A DNA stretch of 64,000 nt from Carnobacterium funditum DSM 5970 (GCF_000744185.1 NZ_JQLL01000001.1:1517001-1581000), one strand, 5' to 3'. Shown: positions 36,889-47,771, counted from the first letter of the stretch. Notes: generated by a model from the letters alone, not told the origin. A program made the numbers and translations.

Positions 36889-38728
36889 CCCAATCATCCT
36901 CCTCATAAGGAATATAAGGCAACAAGATATAAAATGTTGTGCCTTCTCCCTCAATACTATTAACCCAAATTTTACCATTGTGTTTTTCGATTGCTTCTTT
37001 TGAGATAGCTAGTCCTAAACCAGTTCCGCCCATTGAACGTGCTCGGGCTTTATCCACCCGATAAAAACGATCAAAAATGTGTGGCAAATCTTTTTTAGGA
37101 ATGCCCAGCCCTTTATCAGTAATACTAATCACTACGTTATCATGTGTTTCTTTTAAGCTACATTTAATGACGCTACCCTCAGGTGAATATTTAAGAGCAT
37201 TGTTCATAACGTTATCAAAAACTTGTATCATTTTATCCGTGTCTAATTCCATCCAAATTTGACGATTTGTTATTTCTCGTTTAATCGTATATTTCTTATC
37301 AAATTGATCCCCAGTTTGAATCATCATGTCAAATCTATCTAGCACATGACTAAACAGTCGATTGATATTAACATATTCTAAATCTAATGTATTATCGCCA
37401 GCATCCATTCTAGATAAATTGAGTAAATCTGAAACCATCCGAATCATTCGATCCGTTTCTTCTTGTGTTACTTGTAAAAATTTTGGAGCAATAGCTGGGT
37501 CTTGCCATGCGCCATCAATTAAAGCTTCTAAATAGCTTCGCATACTAGTCAATGGCGTGCGTAGTTCGTGCGAAACATTCGAAACAAAATCTCTACGTTC
37601 TCGTTCAATTTTTTCTTGTTCTGTAATATCATGTAGCACACAAACGATTCCACTGATAAAACCAGTTTCTCTTTGTATTAAAGAAAACCCACCCTGTAAT
37701 ATCAACGGAGTATCAGGAGTTGAAAAATCAAAAGATAATTCTTGATCATTTTTCAATAGATTACGTAAAGTAAACTCATCTTCTTTTTTCAAAATCTTCA
37801 AAATAGATTGACCAACCGCTTCCTCTTGCGATGTATTTAACATCTCAAGTGCCATTTCATTGATAATAATAATTTTCCCTCTTCGGTCTGTAGCAATTAC
37901 CCCATCTGTCATATGTGTCAGGACGCTATTCAACCTTCTCCGTTCAGCCTCTGTTGACTCTTGTGCATCTTCAACTTTAATAGAAAGATTATTAATTGCT
38001 GATGAGAGCTGGCCTAATTCATCTTCTCCATAAATTTTTACTTGTCCTGAATAGTTTCCACCTGTCATTTGAACAGTCTGATTGGTCATTTCGGTAATAG
38101 GTTTAGTAATCGCTCTTGAAATAAATAACGCTAAGATGACTGTTAATCCCATCGAAATTAAGGAAGCATTTAAAAAAATTAACGTAATCTCTTCAATTTG
38201 TTGATAAACACTTTCAATATTGGTTTTCAAAGAAATAACACCTAATACCTTATTTGATCCATCATTGGCAATAATTGGAGAAACCAACTTCCAGATTCGG
38301 TCGTTGGTTACTTGATCTTTATATTGGTTTGTTATTTTACTACTCAATAACAGTGCTTGATGAACATCACGATCATTAGAATTTTCACCAACAATCGATT
38401 GATTTGTACTATCACTTGTTCCTATAATATGATGTTCAGGATTAATAACTTGAGCTTCTAATACACCATTTCCAGAAAAATCTGTTAAGAGTCTACTAAT
38501 TTCTTCATTCAAGTTGAGATTCCCATCATCTTTTAGAAGGGGTTGAAGAGTATTATCTAAAAACCCTACTTGGAGACGTCTCTCTTCTTGAAAATTATCA
38601 ATTAACTTCGTTTCTAGTTGCCTAACAAAATAAGCACCAATTAATTCCAATGCAACCAACAATAAAACAATAAAAACAAATACAATTTTAAAGTCGATCG
38701 ATTGGAAAAATCCGATTTTCTTTTTCAT
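36875..38728 (-). CDS. walK: Sensor histidine kinase WalK
   Basis: The essential cell-wall kinase, 617 residues. Membrane helices at about 13-33 and 183-205 flank an extracytoplasmic Cache/PAS-like domain. These are followed by a HAMP domain (about 205-257), a PAS domain (about 265-370), the phospho-acceptor box NVSHELRTPLTSM (about 385-397) and an ATPase domain with DKGLGIPKKDLPHIFDRFYR and GGTGLGLAISK. All catalytic motifs are intact. It is the second gene of walR-walK-walH-walI and lies 6 bp after walR. Confidence 0.97.
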   Translation of the reverse strand: MKKKIGFFQSIDFKIVFVFIVLLLVALELIGAYFVRQLETKLIDNFQEERRLQVGFLDNTLQPLLKDDGNLNLNEEISRLLTDFSGNGVLEAQVINPEHHIIGTSDSTNQSIVGENSNDRDVHQALLLSSKITNQYKDQVTNDRIWKLVSPIIANDGSNKVLGVISLKTNIESVYQQIEEITLIFLNASLISMGLTVILALFISRAITKPITEMTNQTVQMTGGNYSGQVKIYGEDELGQLSSAINNLSIKVEDAQESTEAERRRLNSVLTHMTDGVIATDRRGKIIIINEMALEMLNTSQEEAVGQSILKILKKEDEFTLRNLLKNDQELSFDFSTPDTPLILQGGFSLIQRETGFISGIVCVLHDITEQEKIERERRDFVSNVSHELRTPLTSMRSYLEALIDGAWQDPAIAPKFLQVTQEETDRMIRMVSDLLNLSRMDAGDNTLDLEYVNINRLFSHVLDRFDMMIQTGDQFDKKYTIKREITNRQIWMELDTDKMIQVFDNVMNNALKYSPEGSVIKCSLKETHDNVVISITDKGLGIPKKDLPHIFDRFYRVDKARARSMGGTGLGLAISKEAIEKHNGKIWVNSIEGEGTTFYILLPYIPYEEDDWDEVD

Positions 38729-38734
38729 GAGATC

Positions 38735-39442
38735 CTACTCCTGTTCGGGATTTCTTAAATAATACCCAACCCCACGCCTAGTGACTAGCCAAGTTGGATG
38801 ACTTGGGCTATCTTCAATTTTTTCTCTTAGTCTTCTTACCGTTACATCAACAGTCCGGACATCACCAAAATAGTCATATCCCCAAACCGTTTGTAATAAA
38901 TGTTCTCTTGTCATCACCTGACCTAGGTGTTTAGCTAAATAATGCAACAATTCAAATTCTCGATGAGTTAGTTCAATTGTTTCTCCTCTTTTTGAAACAA
39001 TATATGCATCTGGGTGTACTGTTAGCGCTCCGACTTCAATATCGTTTGTTTCTTCCTCTTCAACAACGACAGCTTTTGCATTACTGTGTCGTCTCAAATT
39101 TGCCTTCACACGCGCAACTAGCTCACGATTTGAAAATGGTTTCGTAACATAATCATCTGCACCCAATTCCAATCCAAGAACTTTATCAATTTCTGAGTCT
39201 TTTGCTGTTACCATAATGATAGGCATATCATGAGTTTTTCTTATTTCACGGCAAACTTCTAGACCGTCAATTTTAGGCAACATCAAATCTAAGATAATTA
39301 AGTCTGGCCCAACTTCTTTGACTTGTTCTAATGCTTCTTCACCATCATAAGCTGTAAAGACTTCATAGCCTTCTTTTTGTAAATTAAATTTTACAATATC
39401 TGAGATTGGCTTTTCATCGTCAACTACTAAAATTTTCTTCAT
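38735..39442 (-). CDS. walR: Response regulator WalR
   Basis: A 235-residue OmpR-family regulator and partner of WalK. The receiver domain (1-120) has acidic pocket VVDDEKPIS, phosphorylated Asp in [17 protein letters not shown], Thr in [10 protein letters not shown] and Lys in [12 protein letters not shown]. The winged-helix DNA-binding domain (about 135-232) ends in [18 protein letters not shown]. It controls peptidoglycan hydrolase genes in relatives. It is the first gene of the operon and has a good promoter upstream. Confidence 0.98.
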   Translation of the reverse strand: MKKILVVDDEKPISDIVKFNLQKEGYEVFTAYDGEEALEQVKEVGPDLIILDLMLPKIDGLEVCREIRKTHDMPIIMVTAKDSEIDKVLGLELGADDYVTKPFSNRELVARVKANLRRHSNAKAVVVEEEETNDIEVGALTVHPDAYIVSKRGETIELTHREFELLHYLAKHLGQVMTREHLLQTVWGYDYFGDVRTVDVTVRRLREKIEDSPSHPTWLVTRRGVGYYLRNPEQE

Positions 39443-39507
39443 TATAAACCCTCCTTGGAGTTTTGATCTTTCAGATAAGAGGATAAGATAAATCTACTCT
39501 GTTCTTC

Positions 39508-39536
39508 ATTATACCTAACACGTTAGAGAAGTGCAA
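39508..39536 (-). promoter_or_regulatory. Promoter of walRKHI
   Basis: On the - strand TTGCAC (39531-39536), 17 bp and TATAAT (39508-39513), about 66 bp before walR. Near-consensus, in keeping with constant expression of an essential operon. Confidence 0.75.
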
Positions 39537-39603
39537 AACAAAGCAGTATCCGCTTTCTTTCCTAATACAAATAAAAATAGTTAATAAAAAAGACCTTCAA
39601 AAT

Positions 39604-40155
39604 TTATCTGTCAGTTTTTTTTAAAACTGTTAACGCAATTGTTTTGCCGGCTATTGCATGTGCTTCTTGATTTAATTCATAATGATACAAGTCACTGCAG
39701 CCATTGATGATCACTACTGATATCGTCAGCTTTCTATCTTGTTCGATTAAGTAATCAAAATCTACAGTGGCTAAAGGCTCCCCACGTTTAATTAGCATAC
39801 CAACTTTTAAAGAGCTTTTAAATCCTTTGGCTCCTAAGGTCACTGTATCCAAACCAATGTGAACCAATACTTCAATACCTTTATCCGTAATAATACCGTA
39901 TGCGTGTAAAGCGTCTGCAACTTGAAACAATCTTCCGCTCACAGGTGCAAGTACACTATCTGATGTCGGCTCTACTGCAAAACCATCACCCATCATTTTC
40001 TCTGAGAACACCGGGTCTTTTACATCTTCAATTGAAATAATTTCACCATCTGTTACAGCGTACAATTCCATCTTTATAATCTCTTCTGCATTATTTCCTT
40101 GTTCTGATTTTTTTGATAACATACTCACTTTAATCATCCCCCAATGACTTAGCAT
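39604..40155 (-). CDS. PTS EIIA domain protein, glucose type
   Basis: A single-domain EIIA(Glc) protein. The active-site histidine is in EVLVHIGLDTVTLGAKGF, with a preceding APVSGRL block and DALHAYGI. It can take phosphate from HPr and pass it to a glucose/maltose-type transporter without its own EIIA domain, or act in regulation. No such transporter is nearby. The start is uncertain: ATG codons at 40155, 40136 and 40121 all lack a good site; residues before MELYAVTDG are not conserved in the fold. Confidence 0.85.
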   Translation of the reverse strand: MLSHWGMIKVSMLSKKSEQGNNAEEIIKMELYAVTDGEIISIEDVKDPVFSEKMMGDGFAVEPTSDSVLAPVSGRLFQVADALHAYGIITDKGIEVLVHIGLDTVTLGAKGFKSSLKVGMLIKRGEPLATVDFDYLIEQDRKLTISVVIINGCSDLYHYELNQEAHAIAGKTIALTVLKKTDR

Positions 40156-40400
40156 CTTTTTATTTCAATAGATTTTTTATTTGTCATTCGTGTACCCTTT
40201 ATTGTAACGGATAAAAAGCTATTTGACTATATGTTCAAATAAATCCGTTCATTTTAAACTCTGCTCTAACTCTGCTCTATTGATAAAAAAAATAGGTTAG
40301 GCTCTCGAATCCGATTACATATTATTTGGATATTCAAGTATTTAATGGTAATCTAAAGACATAAATTATCTTAAAGGATGGAAAGGAGCGCGAAAAATAG

Positions 40401-40829
40401 ATGTCTGGTGGACTTATAGCCCTAATCATCGCTATTTTAGCTTTAATCGTCTTAATCATATTTGGCTTGATTATCTTTAAAAAAGTTTCTCATTTGATGA
40501 GAGAAATTGACAAAACAACTATTGTTGCTCAAGATAAAATAGATTTTTTTACTAAAGATACAGATGCTATTAGATCTAAAATAGATTTAATAACACAAAG
40601 AGTAAATGGAATGTCTCTAGAAATAAATGAAAAAATGAAGAAACTTGATTATTTTTCTGAGATGACAGCCGATTTTCAAAATGCTTTAGATGAATTAAAA
40701 AAATCTGGTAAAAATTTATTCTCACAGTTTTTTAGTTTTTCAGCTAAAAAATCCAATCAAAGCATACCTTCTATTACTATTTTAAAAAGAACGGCTGAAA
40801 AGGTATTAAAAAAACAAAAGATGGCTTAA
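40401..40829 (+). CDS. DUF948-family membrane-anchored protein
   Basis: A 142-residue protein with one N-terminal membrane helix (about 5-27) followed by a helical, probably coiled-coil cytoplasmic or surface part with KIDFFTKDTDAIRSKIDLI-type heptads and a basic end. It matches the DUF948 general-stress-like proteins that are found beside YtxH genes. AAGGAG precedes the ATG. It forms a two-gene unit with the YtxH gene 46 bp downstream. Function is unknown. Confidence 0.8.
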   Translation: MSGGLIALIIAILALIVLIIFGLIIFKKVSHLMREIDKTTIVAQDKIDFFTKDTDAIRSKIDLITQRVNGMSLEINEKMKKLDYFSEMTADFQNALDELKKSGKNLFSQFFSFSAKKSNQSIPSITILKRTAEKVLKKQKMA

Positions 40830-40875
40830 TTCTATTTTTTATTCCAATCTATTTTAATTAAAGGAGATTATAACT

Positions 40876-41289
40876 ATGTCAAAAAATAATTTTATGGGTA
40901 CCTTATTTGTCGGAGCAGCAGCAGCTTTTACAGCTTTACTATTTGCTCCAAAATCTGGTCGAGAATTACGTAGTGATTTAAAAGAAGAAGCACTATCTAT
41001 GAAGAAACAAGCAATGGAAAAAGTAAATGAGCTAGCCGATGAAGTAAAAGTAGCTTACCAAGAGGTTGAAGAAGAAATTAATTACGATAACCAAGACTTA
41101 GCTGAAACCATTGAAAGTATTGAAGACGATTTGAATGCAAAGGCTACTTTTTCAGATGACTCGAATATTAAACTAGACCCAATGAATATTCCAAATGAAA
41201 CGGATCATATGAATCCAGAGTATCCACCATTGGAAGATTTAGATTCTCAAAATGATTTGGAAATCAATGATCGTCGTGAAAAAATTTAA
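40876..41289 (+). CDS. YtxH domain-containing protein
   Basis: A 137-residue protein with a hydrophobic N-terminus (GTLFVGAAAAFTALLFAPKSGRELR, shown by its parts LFVGAAAAF and LLFAPKSGRELR), the YtxH hallmark, then an acidic coiled-coil part. Members are associated with general stress in Bacillus. AAAGGAG lies upstream of the ATG. It pairs with the DUF948 gene and ends at a bidirectional terminator. Confidence 0.83.
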   Translation: MSKNNFMGTLFVGAAAAFTALLFAPKSGRELRSDLKEEALSMKKQAMEKVNELADEVKVAYQEVEEEINYDNQDLAETIESIEDDLNAKATFSDDSNIKLDPMNIPNETDHMNPEYPPLEDLDSQNDLEINDRREKI

Positions 41290-41301
41290 TCGTTATTATT
41301 T

Positions 41302-41340
41302 AAAAAGGTCTTCTGCAATTTTAGCAGAAGGCCTTTTCTA
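41302..41340. terminator. Bidirectional terminator ytxH / amylase
   Basis: AAAAAGGTCTTCTGC / GCAGAAGGCCTTTT, between convergent genes. Confidence 0.85.
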
Positions 41341-41359
41341 TTTTCTTTATTTTTTTATA

Positions 41360-42817
41360 TTAAACGCCTTGCTTTATCCATACAGATATTGAACCAGCTT
41401 TAACTAAAAAGCGTCCCCACCCATTCTCATCAATCGTCACTAATTCTTGACTATTTTTCAGATAATCCGTAAATTGCTCTCCAGATTGCTCCTTACCCAT
41501 ATACATATCTTTATACCCTTTTTCTGCATTAGACAGTACAACTGCACATCCATCTGGGTAATCTTCATTACCGAATCGAGTCCAACCAATACAATTAGAA
41601 TGGTCCAGATAATCGACTTGCTCTCCATAGGCATAGTTAGATCGAATATGAAGGAGCAAATCAATTATCTCTCTTTGGGGTTCTATTGGGTTGTCTCCTT
41701 GAATACCATAATAGTCACCATAGAAGAGGCAAGGATAACCTTTTTCTCGTAATAAAATTGAGCCATAAGCCATCGGTTTAAACCAAGGTTCAACAAATGA
41801 TTCTAATGATTGACCGGGTTGGGAATCATGATTATCAACGAACGTAACCGAATGAGAATCATTTTTTTGCATTAGCGTTTCATCAAATAGTTGGCGTAAA
41901 TCATACTTGTCTCCTGTTTTTGATGCTTGTTCAAAATTTGTATGCAAACTTACATCAACTAAATCGAACTCAAATTCTCCTTCTTTTAAATATTCTTCCA
42001 TCTCGCCGTAAGTATTCCCCCAATATTCCCCAACTATGAAAAATTGTTTCCCGAATTTATCACGCATTTTTTTGATTAAGTCAAATATAAAATCTTCATT
42101 GATGTGTTTAATTGCATCTAATCTAAAACCATCGACTCCAGTCTCTTTAATAAACCATTCTGCCCAATTTTTTGTTTCTTCAATTACATCTGGATGATTA
42201 TAATCGATATCCGCATACATCAAATAATCGTAGTTTCCATTTTCATCATTTACCTTATCATCATCTGCCCATCCCTTATCTTTTCCTTCAATACGATAGA
42301 TAGCTTTCTTACCATTAGCTTGGTTGAAATCAATTCCTGTAAAGTGTTCCCATGACCATTTAAATTCTGAGTAGTTGTTTTGTCTGCCAGGATAGGTAAA
42401 TTTAGTCCACCCTTCAATTTCATAAGCCTCACTAACTGGTTTATTGCGATCATCAGGATCTACTTCAATAGCCAAAAATTTTTCTGTTTCATCTGCTCCA
42501 GCTTTATGATTCAATACAATATCTGCATAAACTTGAATATTGTATTTGTGCAACTCATCTATAGCTAACTGTAATTCTTCTTTTGTTCCATATTTAGTTC
42601 GAATAACACCTTTTTGTTTAAATTCTCCGAGGTCATACAGATCATAAATACCATAGCCAACATCTGTTGTACCTGTAGCTTTAAAACAAGGTGGAATCCA
42701 GACACTTGTTACTCCGATTTCACTCAAATGCTTTGCATCTTCTTTCAAAAGTTGCCAATGTTTGCCATCATCGGCTATAAACCATTCAAAGTATTGCATC
42801 ATAACACCATTTTTCAT
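41360..42817 (-). CDS. amyS: Cytoplasmic alpha-amylase (GH13)
   Basis: A 485-residue GH13 alpha-amylase of the type with the start GVMMQYFEWF. Catalytic nucleophile Asp in GVDGFRLDAIKHI (about 225-237), acid/base Glu in FIVGEYWGN (about 253-261) and Asp in TFVDNHDSQPGQ (about 320-331) are present. There is no signal peptide, so it should act inside the cell on maltodextrins or glycogen-like polymers. AAGGAG precedes the ATG. It is monocistronic. Confidence 0.95.
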   Translation of the reverse strand: MKNGVMMQYFEWFIADDGKHWQLLKEDAKHLSEIGVTSVWIPPCFKATGTTDVGYGIYDLYDLGEFKQKGVIRTKYGTKEELQLAIDELHKYNIQVYADIVLNHKAGADETEKFLAIEVDPDDRNKPVSEAYEIEGWTKFTYPGRQNNYSEFKWSWEHFTGIDFNQANGKKAIYRIEGKDKGWADDDKVNDENGNYDYLMYADIDYNHPDVIEETKNWAEWFIKETGVDGFRLDAIKHINEDFIFDLIKKMRDKFGKQFFIVGEYWGNTYGEMEEYLKEGEFEFDLVDVSLHTNFEQASKTGDKYDLRQLFDETLMQKNDSHSVTFVDNHDSQPGQSLESFVEPWFKPMAYGSILLREKGYPCLFYGDYYGIQGDNPIEPQREIIDLLLHIRSNYAYGEQVDYLDHSNCIGWTRFGNEDYPDGCAVVLSNAEKGYKDMYMGKEQSGEQFTDYLKNSQELVTIDENGWGRFLVKAGSISVWIKQGV

Positions 42818-42958
42818 TGTTTTTATCTCCTTACTTTTTTCTTTTTCCTTATGCTAAATAATAAAGCTTAAAGAGAATTTTGGCAATTTTAAGCCGCATT
42901 AGACGATTTAAAAAAAGTGATTTACAGTAATAAAATAAAAAGGAAGGGGGATGGGGAA

Positions 42959-43175
42959 ATGAAAATATTAGATAGCGTTGCCTCAGCTCCCTTAATCATT
43001 GGTGGTTTAAATTGGTTATTTAGTTAATCTTTTTGAATTCGATCTTGTAGCAACTATTCTTGATGGAGAAACAGCTCTTCTTTCTAAAATAGTTTACGTT
43101 CTCGTCGGACTTTGTGCTCTTTATTCTTTGAAATGCTTCCCATTCATCTCACACTCTGGACGAAGAGAAAGATAA
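42959..43175 (+). pseudogene. DUF378-family small membrane protein gene, frameshifted
   Basis: From ATG 42959, eight bases after AAGGGGG, the frame reads ILDSVASAPLIIGGLNWLFS and stops at 43025. One base further the frame continues as VNLFEFDLVATILDGETAL and LSKIVYVLVGLCALYSLKCF to TAA 43173. Together they make a complete DUF378 protein of two membrane helices. Removing one base (the A at 43022) restores it. It may be a single-base mutation or a sequencing error. Confidence 0.82.
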
Positions 43176-43281
43176 AATAGTTTAGTGTGCTATTAATTTA
43201 ATTAGAGATAACCAAGCATTATTTGTAAAGTAGTTATCGGATTTTATTTTTGTATCACATTCTGGAAAAACATGCAGATAG

Positions 43282-43325
43282 GTAAGAAAAGGCTAGGACA
43301 TACATATGTCCTAGCCTTTTCTTAC
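43282..43325. terminator. 21-bp perfect-stem terminator with repeat core
   Basis: GTAAGAAAAGGCTAGGACATA and its exact complement around a 2-base centre. It ends the YflT-type gene and shares GGCTAGGACA with the intergenic repeats at the two window ends. Confidence 0.85.
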
Positions 43326-43331
43326 TATCCG

Positions 43332-43739
43332 TTAAAGCAATGAATCGTTTGTTGTTGAATCATTGTGCAGTTCTTTTTTATCATCTATAATAATTAAAAT
43401 TTTTCCATCTTCTAGCTCTTTTTTATAGTTTAAATCGTTAGCAACACCATCTGGTACGCCGTATTCTGCCAAAGGATTATCGGCAGGATGACCTTTTTTA
43501 TAGTGATCAACAGTGAACATATCTTTGATTTTCTCCCAAATTGATTCACTATCCTGATTTTCTTTAGTCACATCTGCTGTCGAGATGTTGGCGGACTCTA
43601 AATCTTTTAGCTCTGTGTTTTTACCTTGAGCAGTTACAACAGTAATTTCATTTGCCATATATCCTTCTGCTTTAAGTTTATTGATTTCGTCGAGTGTTTC
43701 CTGCGCGTTAGTATAGACACCTTTTACCATCTTACTCAC
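43332..43739 (-). CDS. General stress protein of the YflT/GSP17M family
   Basis: A 135-residue soluble protein with the YflT domain at the start (MVKGVYTNAQETLDEINKLK) and an acidic end. Members in Bacillus are SigB-controlled; lactic acid bacteria lack that pathway, so control here is different or unknown. The start GTG 43739 lies eight bases after AGGAG; ATG 43730 is a second choice. The sequence GHPADNPLAEYGVPDGVAND near residue 90 is a family feature. It is monocistronic. Confidence 0.8.
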   Translation of the reverse strand: MSKMVKGVYTNAQETLDEINKLKAEGYMANEITVVTAQGKNTELKDLESANISTADVTKENQDSESIWEKIKDMFTVDHYKKGHPADNPLAEYGVPDGVANDLNYKKELEDGKILIIIDDKKELHNDSTTNDSLL

Positions 43740-43911
43740 TATCACCACTCCTATTTCTATTCGTTTTTTCTCTACAACACATTAATGGTATCTCTTTTAT
43801 AACAAGAACTCAATTAATATGCTTTTTAGTTTATTTTCTAATAGATTGGATGATTTACAAAAATTGTAACTCATCTAAAATAATATATTTAAAAAAATTT
43901 ATTTATTGCCA

Positions 43912-43978
43912 AAAAAAATGCACTACACAAAGATTGCACTACACAAAGATTCTAGAATCTTTGTGTAGTGCATTTTTT
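43912..43978 (-). terminator. Terminator of tRNA-Lys with duplicated arm
   Basis: The 36-bp perfect palindrome at 43936-43971 (half site GCACTACACAAAGATTCT) is preceded by a direct copy of 16 bases (43920-43935). T-runs lie on both sides. Two different pairings of the hairpin are therefore possible. Confidence 0.85.
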
Positions 43979-43990
43979 ATCATTCAATAG

Positions 43991-44063
<73 letters not shown>

Positions 44064-44206
44064 TAGTGTCAAATTATTTTAAAATACAACAGTAGTTTAA
44101 CATAAAAAACACTTTTTTTACAATAAATAATGAATCTCTTTCTATTAATTAGGAGTCTAAACTTTCTTTTTCTTAAAGTATTTTTGGTTTACTTACATTA
44201 TTTAAG

Positions 44207-44243
44207 AAAACCCATTAGCCTGTGTTAAGAGCTAATGAGTTCT
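44207..44243 (-). terminator. Terminator after purA
   Basis: On the - strand AACTCATTAGC pairs with GCTAATGGGTT, followed by TTCTT. Moderately strong. Confidence 0.65.
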
Positions 44244-44266
44244 ATAATTATGCTCTATAGGAAACT

Positions 44267-45568
<1,302 letters not shown>

Positions 45569-45635
45569 TCACCGATTATTATTTTCTGAAATACTCAATC
45601 AGTTTATCAGTATTTTTTAAAAATTTCAATAAAAA

Positions 45636-45690
45636 TACGAATAATCATTAAAAAAAGTATATGTATTACGCAAATATACGAATAATCATT
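45636..45690. promoter_or_regulatory. Twin TACGAATAATCATT repeats upstream of purA
   Basis: The identical 14-mer occurs at 45636-45649 and 45677-45690, 77-131 bp before purA. The CGAAT core resembles a PurR PurBox (CGAAC/T), which in relatives controls purA. PurBoxes usually lie as inverted pairs about 16 bp apart, so the match is partial. Confidence 0.45.
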
Positions 45691-45708
45691 TTTTTTATCA
45701 AAAAAAAT

Positions 45709-45745
45709 AAAGTTAAAAACGAACAATGTCGTTTCTAACTTTTTT
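45709..45745 (-). terminator. Terminator after dnaC
   Basis: AAAGTTAAAAACGA pairs with TCGTTTCTAACTTT around ACAATG, with T/A tracts on both sides, just after the helicase stop codon. Confidence 0.75.
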
Positions 45746-45746
45746 C

Positions 45747-47132
45747 TTATCTTTGAGGTATATCTTCTGGGAAATAGGATAATGATGAAAATTTATTGTA
45801 TTCCTTAATAAACAAGAGCTTAACTGTGCCACGTGCACCACTTCTATTTTTCTCAATAATGACTTCTATGATGTTTTCTTGCCCAGCCATATCTTTTTCT
45901 TCGTCTTCATCGCCTTCTTCACGATCATAATAATCATCTCGATAAAGAAAAGCAACAATGTCAGCATCTTGCTCGATAGAACCCGACTCACGGATATCAC
46001 TTAATACTGGACGTTTATCTTGTCGTTGTTCTACGCCACGTGATAACTGAGATAAGGCCATCACAGGTACGTCCAATTCTTTAGCTAATTTTTTTAATTG
46101 TCGCGAAATTTCAGAAACTTCTTGTTGGCGACTCTCTCTTCCAGTTCCTTCTATCAACTGTAAATAGTCAATTAATATTAGACCTAATTCGCCTTTTTCT
46201 TGTTTCAAACGGCGACATTTGGCTCTAATTTCAGCAACTCTAATTCCAGGTGTATCATCTATATAAATACTCGCTTTAGATAAACTACCCATAGCAACGA
46301 TTAAATTTTGCCATTCTTCCTCAGAGAGATTCCCTGTACGCAAATTACTAGCATCAATACTACCTTCAGCACAAAGCATTCGATTTACTAGTGATTCTGC
46401 TCCCATTTCTAAACTAAATATAGCTACTGTTTTATCTGTCTTTGTTCCAATATTTTGAGCAATATTTAAAGCAAAGGCTGTTTTACCAACTGCAGGTCTA
46501 GCAGCTAAGATAATAAGCTCTTCTTTTTGAAGACCCGCTGTCATCTTATCCAAAGCTTTATATCCCGTCGGCAACCCTGTAATTTCTTCATCATTTTGAT
46601 ACAATTCATCAATTCGTGCAATCGAGGTGTTCAACACTTCTGAGATAGACAAAAAACCACTTCTACTACGTTTTTCAGAAACTTCTAGTATACTGCGCTC
46701 TGCTTCATCTAAAATTGATGCAAGCTCGTCTCCTTCGTCATATCCCTTTGTAACAATTCCTGTAGCCGTTCGAATCAAATTTCTTAAAATAGATTTCTGC
46801 TCAACAATCTTAGCATAGTGTTCCATATTAGCAGCAGTCGGAACAATCATCGCTAGTTCAGCTAGATAAGACATCCCACCAACATCTTCCAATTGATTTT
46901 TGGATTCCAACGCATTCGTTATGGTCACAATATCAATAGCTTCATTATTATTATTTAGATCCAACATTGTTTGAAAAATAAGTTGGTGTCCACGTCGGTA
47001 GAAATCTTTTGCTTCAATAAATTCTAATGCCCCTACAACCGTATCAGGGTCTAAGAAAACAGAGCCTAATACAGCTTGTTCAGCTTCGATACTCTGAGGT
47101 GGTAAGCGATCCTGAAAAGTTTCATTTGCCAA
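45747..47132 (-). CDS. dnaC: Replicative DNA helicase
   Basis: The hexameric DnaB-type helicase (461 residues) that unwinds the chromosome fork. The N-terminal domain begins RLPPQSIEAEQAVLGSVF. The RecA-like domain has Walker A AARPAVGKTAFALNIA (about 206-221), Walker B ILIDYLQLI and DIRESGSIEQDADIVAFLYR. I place the start at TTG 47132 (MANETFQDRLPPQ), with AAGGAAG seven bases upstream; longer frames (to 47156) cover the binding site itself. It follows rplI, its usual neighbour. Confidence 0.95.
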   Translation of the reverse strand: MANETFQDRLPPQSIEAEQAVLGSVFLDPDTVVGALEFIEAKDFYRRGHQLIFQTMLDLNNNNEAIDIVTITNALESKNQLEDVGGMSYLAELAMIVPTAANMEHYAKIVEQKSILRNLIRTATGIVTKGYDEGDELASILDEAERSILEVSEKRSRSGFLSISEVLNTSIARIDELYQNDEEITGLPTGYKALDKMTAGLQKEELIILAARPAVGKTAFALNIAQNIGTKTDKTVAIFSLEMGAESLVNRMLCAEGSIDASNLRTGNLSEEEWQNLIVAMGSLSKASIYIDDTPGIRVAEIRAKCRRLKQEKGELGLILIDYLQLIEGTGRESRQQEVSEISRQLKKLAKELDVPVMALSQLSRGVEQRQDKRPVLSDIRESGSIEQDADIVAFLYRDDYYDREEGDEDEEKDMAGQENIIEVIIEKNRSGARGTVKLLFIKEYNKFSSLSYFPEDIPQR

Positions 47133-47264
47133 TTTTTCTCTTCCTTTCAACAACACTACTTCATTTCAAATTTTTTTAATAGATTATTGTTCTCATTTTA
47201 CCTTAGTATTAAAATAAATACAATCACAAAGTACGAACATTCGTTCTTTTTCGATTGCTACGTT

Positions 47265-47306
47265 AAAAAAATGTTTAATCAGAGAAATACCTGATTAAAC
47301 ATTTTT
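47265..47306. terminator. Terminator after rplI
   Basis: AAAAATGTTTAATCAG / CTGATTAAACATTTTT, separating rplI from dnaC. Confidence 0.85.
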
Positions 47307-47316
47307 AGTATGATTT

Positions 47317-47769
47317 TTATTCAGCCAAAATATTTACTGTCATTGTAGCAATTACTTCAGGATGAACTTTGACATCTAGTTTCATTGAAGTAACGGTACG
47401 AATTGGTACGTTTAATTCAATTTTACGTTTATCTAATTTTATACCTAATTGTTTCTGAGTCGCTGCCGAAATTTGTTTGGTCGTGATTGAACCAAATAAC
47501 CGACCATCTTCAGCTGCTTTGGATTTAATAACTATCGCATTTGATTCTTTTTCTAACAATTCTTTTATCTCTTGTGCTTCTTGTTTAATTTCTGCTTGTT
47601 GTTTTTCTTCAGCATGTATTTTACCTTTTAGTTCACTCAAACTACCTGTGGTTGCTTCTTTAGCTAAACCATTTTTGATTAAGAAGTTATGTGCATATCC
47701 ATCAGCTACATTTTTAACTTCCCCTTTTTTTCCTTTACCTTTTACATCTTTTAATAAAATAACTTTCAT
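47317..47769 (-). CDS. rplI: 50S ribosomal protein L9
   Basis: A 150-residue L9 with the typical start [20 protein letters not shown], followed by [13 protein letters not shown], the long linking helix and the C-terminal domain (about 80-150). The start is ATG 47769 (GGAGGAAT upstream); a longer frame to 47838 lies in gdpP. Its start is 2 bp from the end of gdpP, so the pair is probably one operon and L9 may be affected by the gdpP frameshift through coupling. Confidence 0.97.
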   Translation of the reverse strand: MKVILLKDVKGKGKKGEVKNVADGYAHNFLIKNGLAKEATTGSLSELKGKIHAEEKQQAEIKQEAQEIKELLEKESNAIVIKSKAAEDGRLFGSITTKQISAATQKQLGIKLDKRKIELNVPIRTVTSMKLDVKVHPEVIATMTVNILAE

Positions 47770-47771
47770 TT

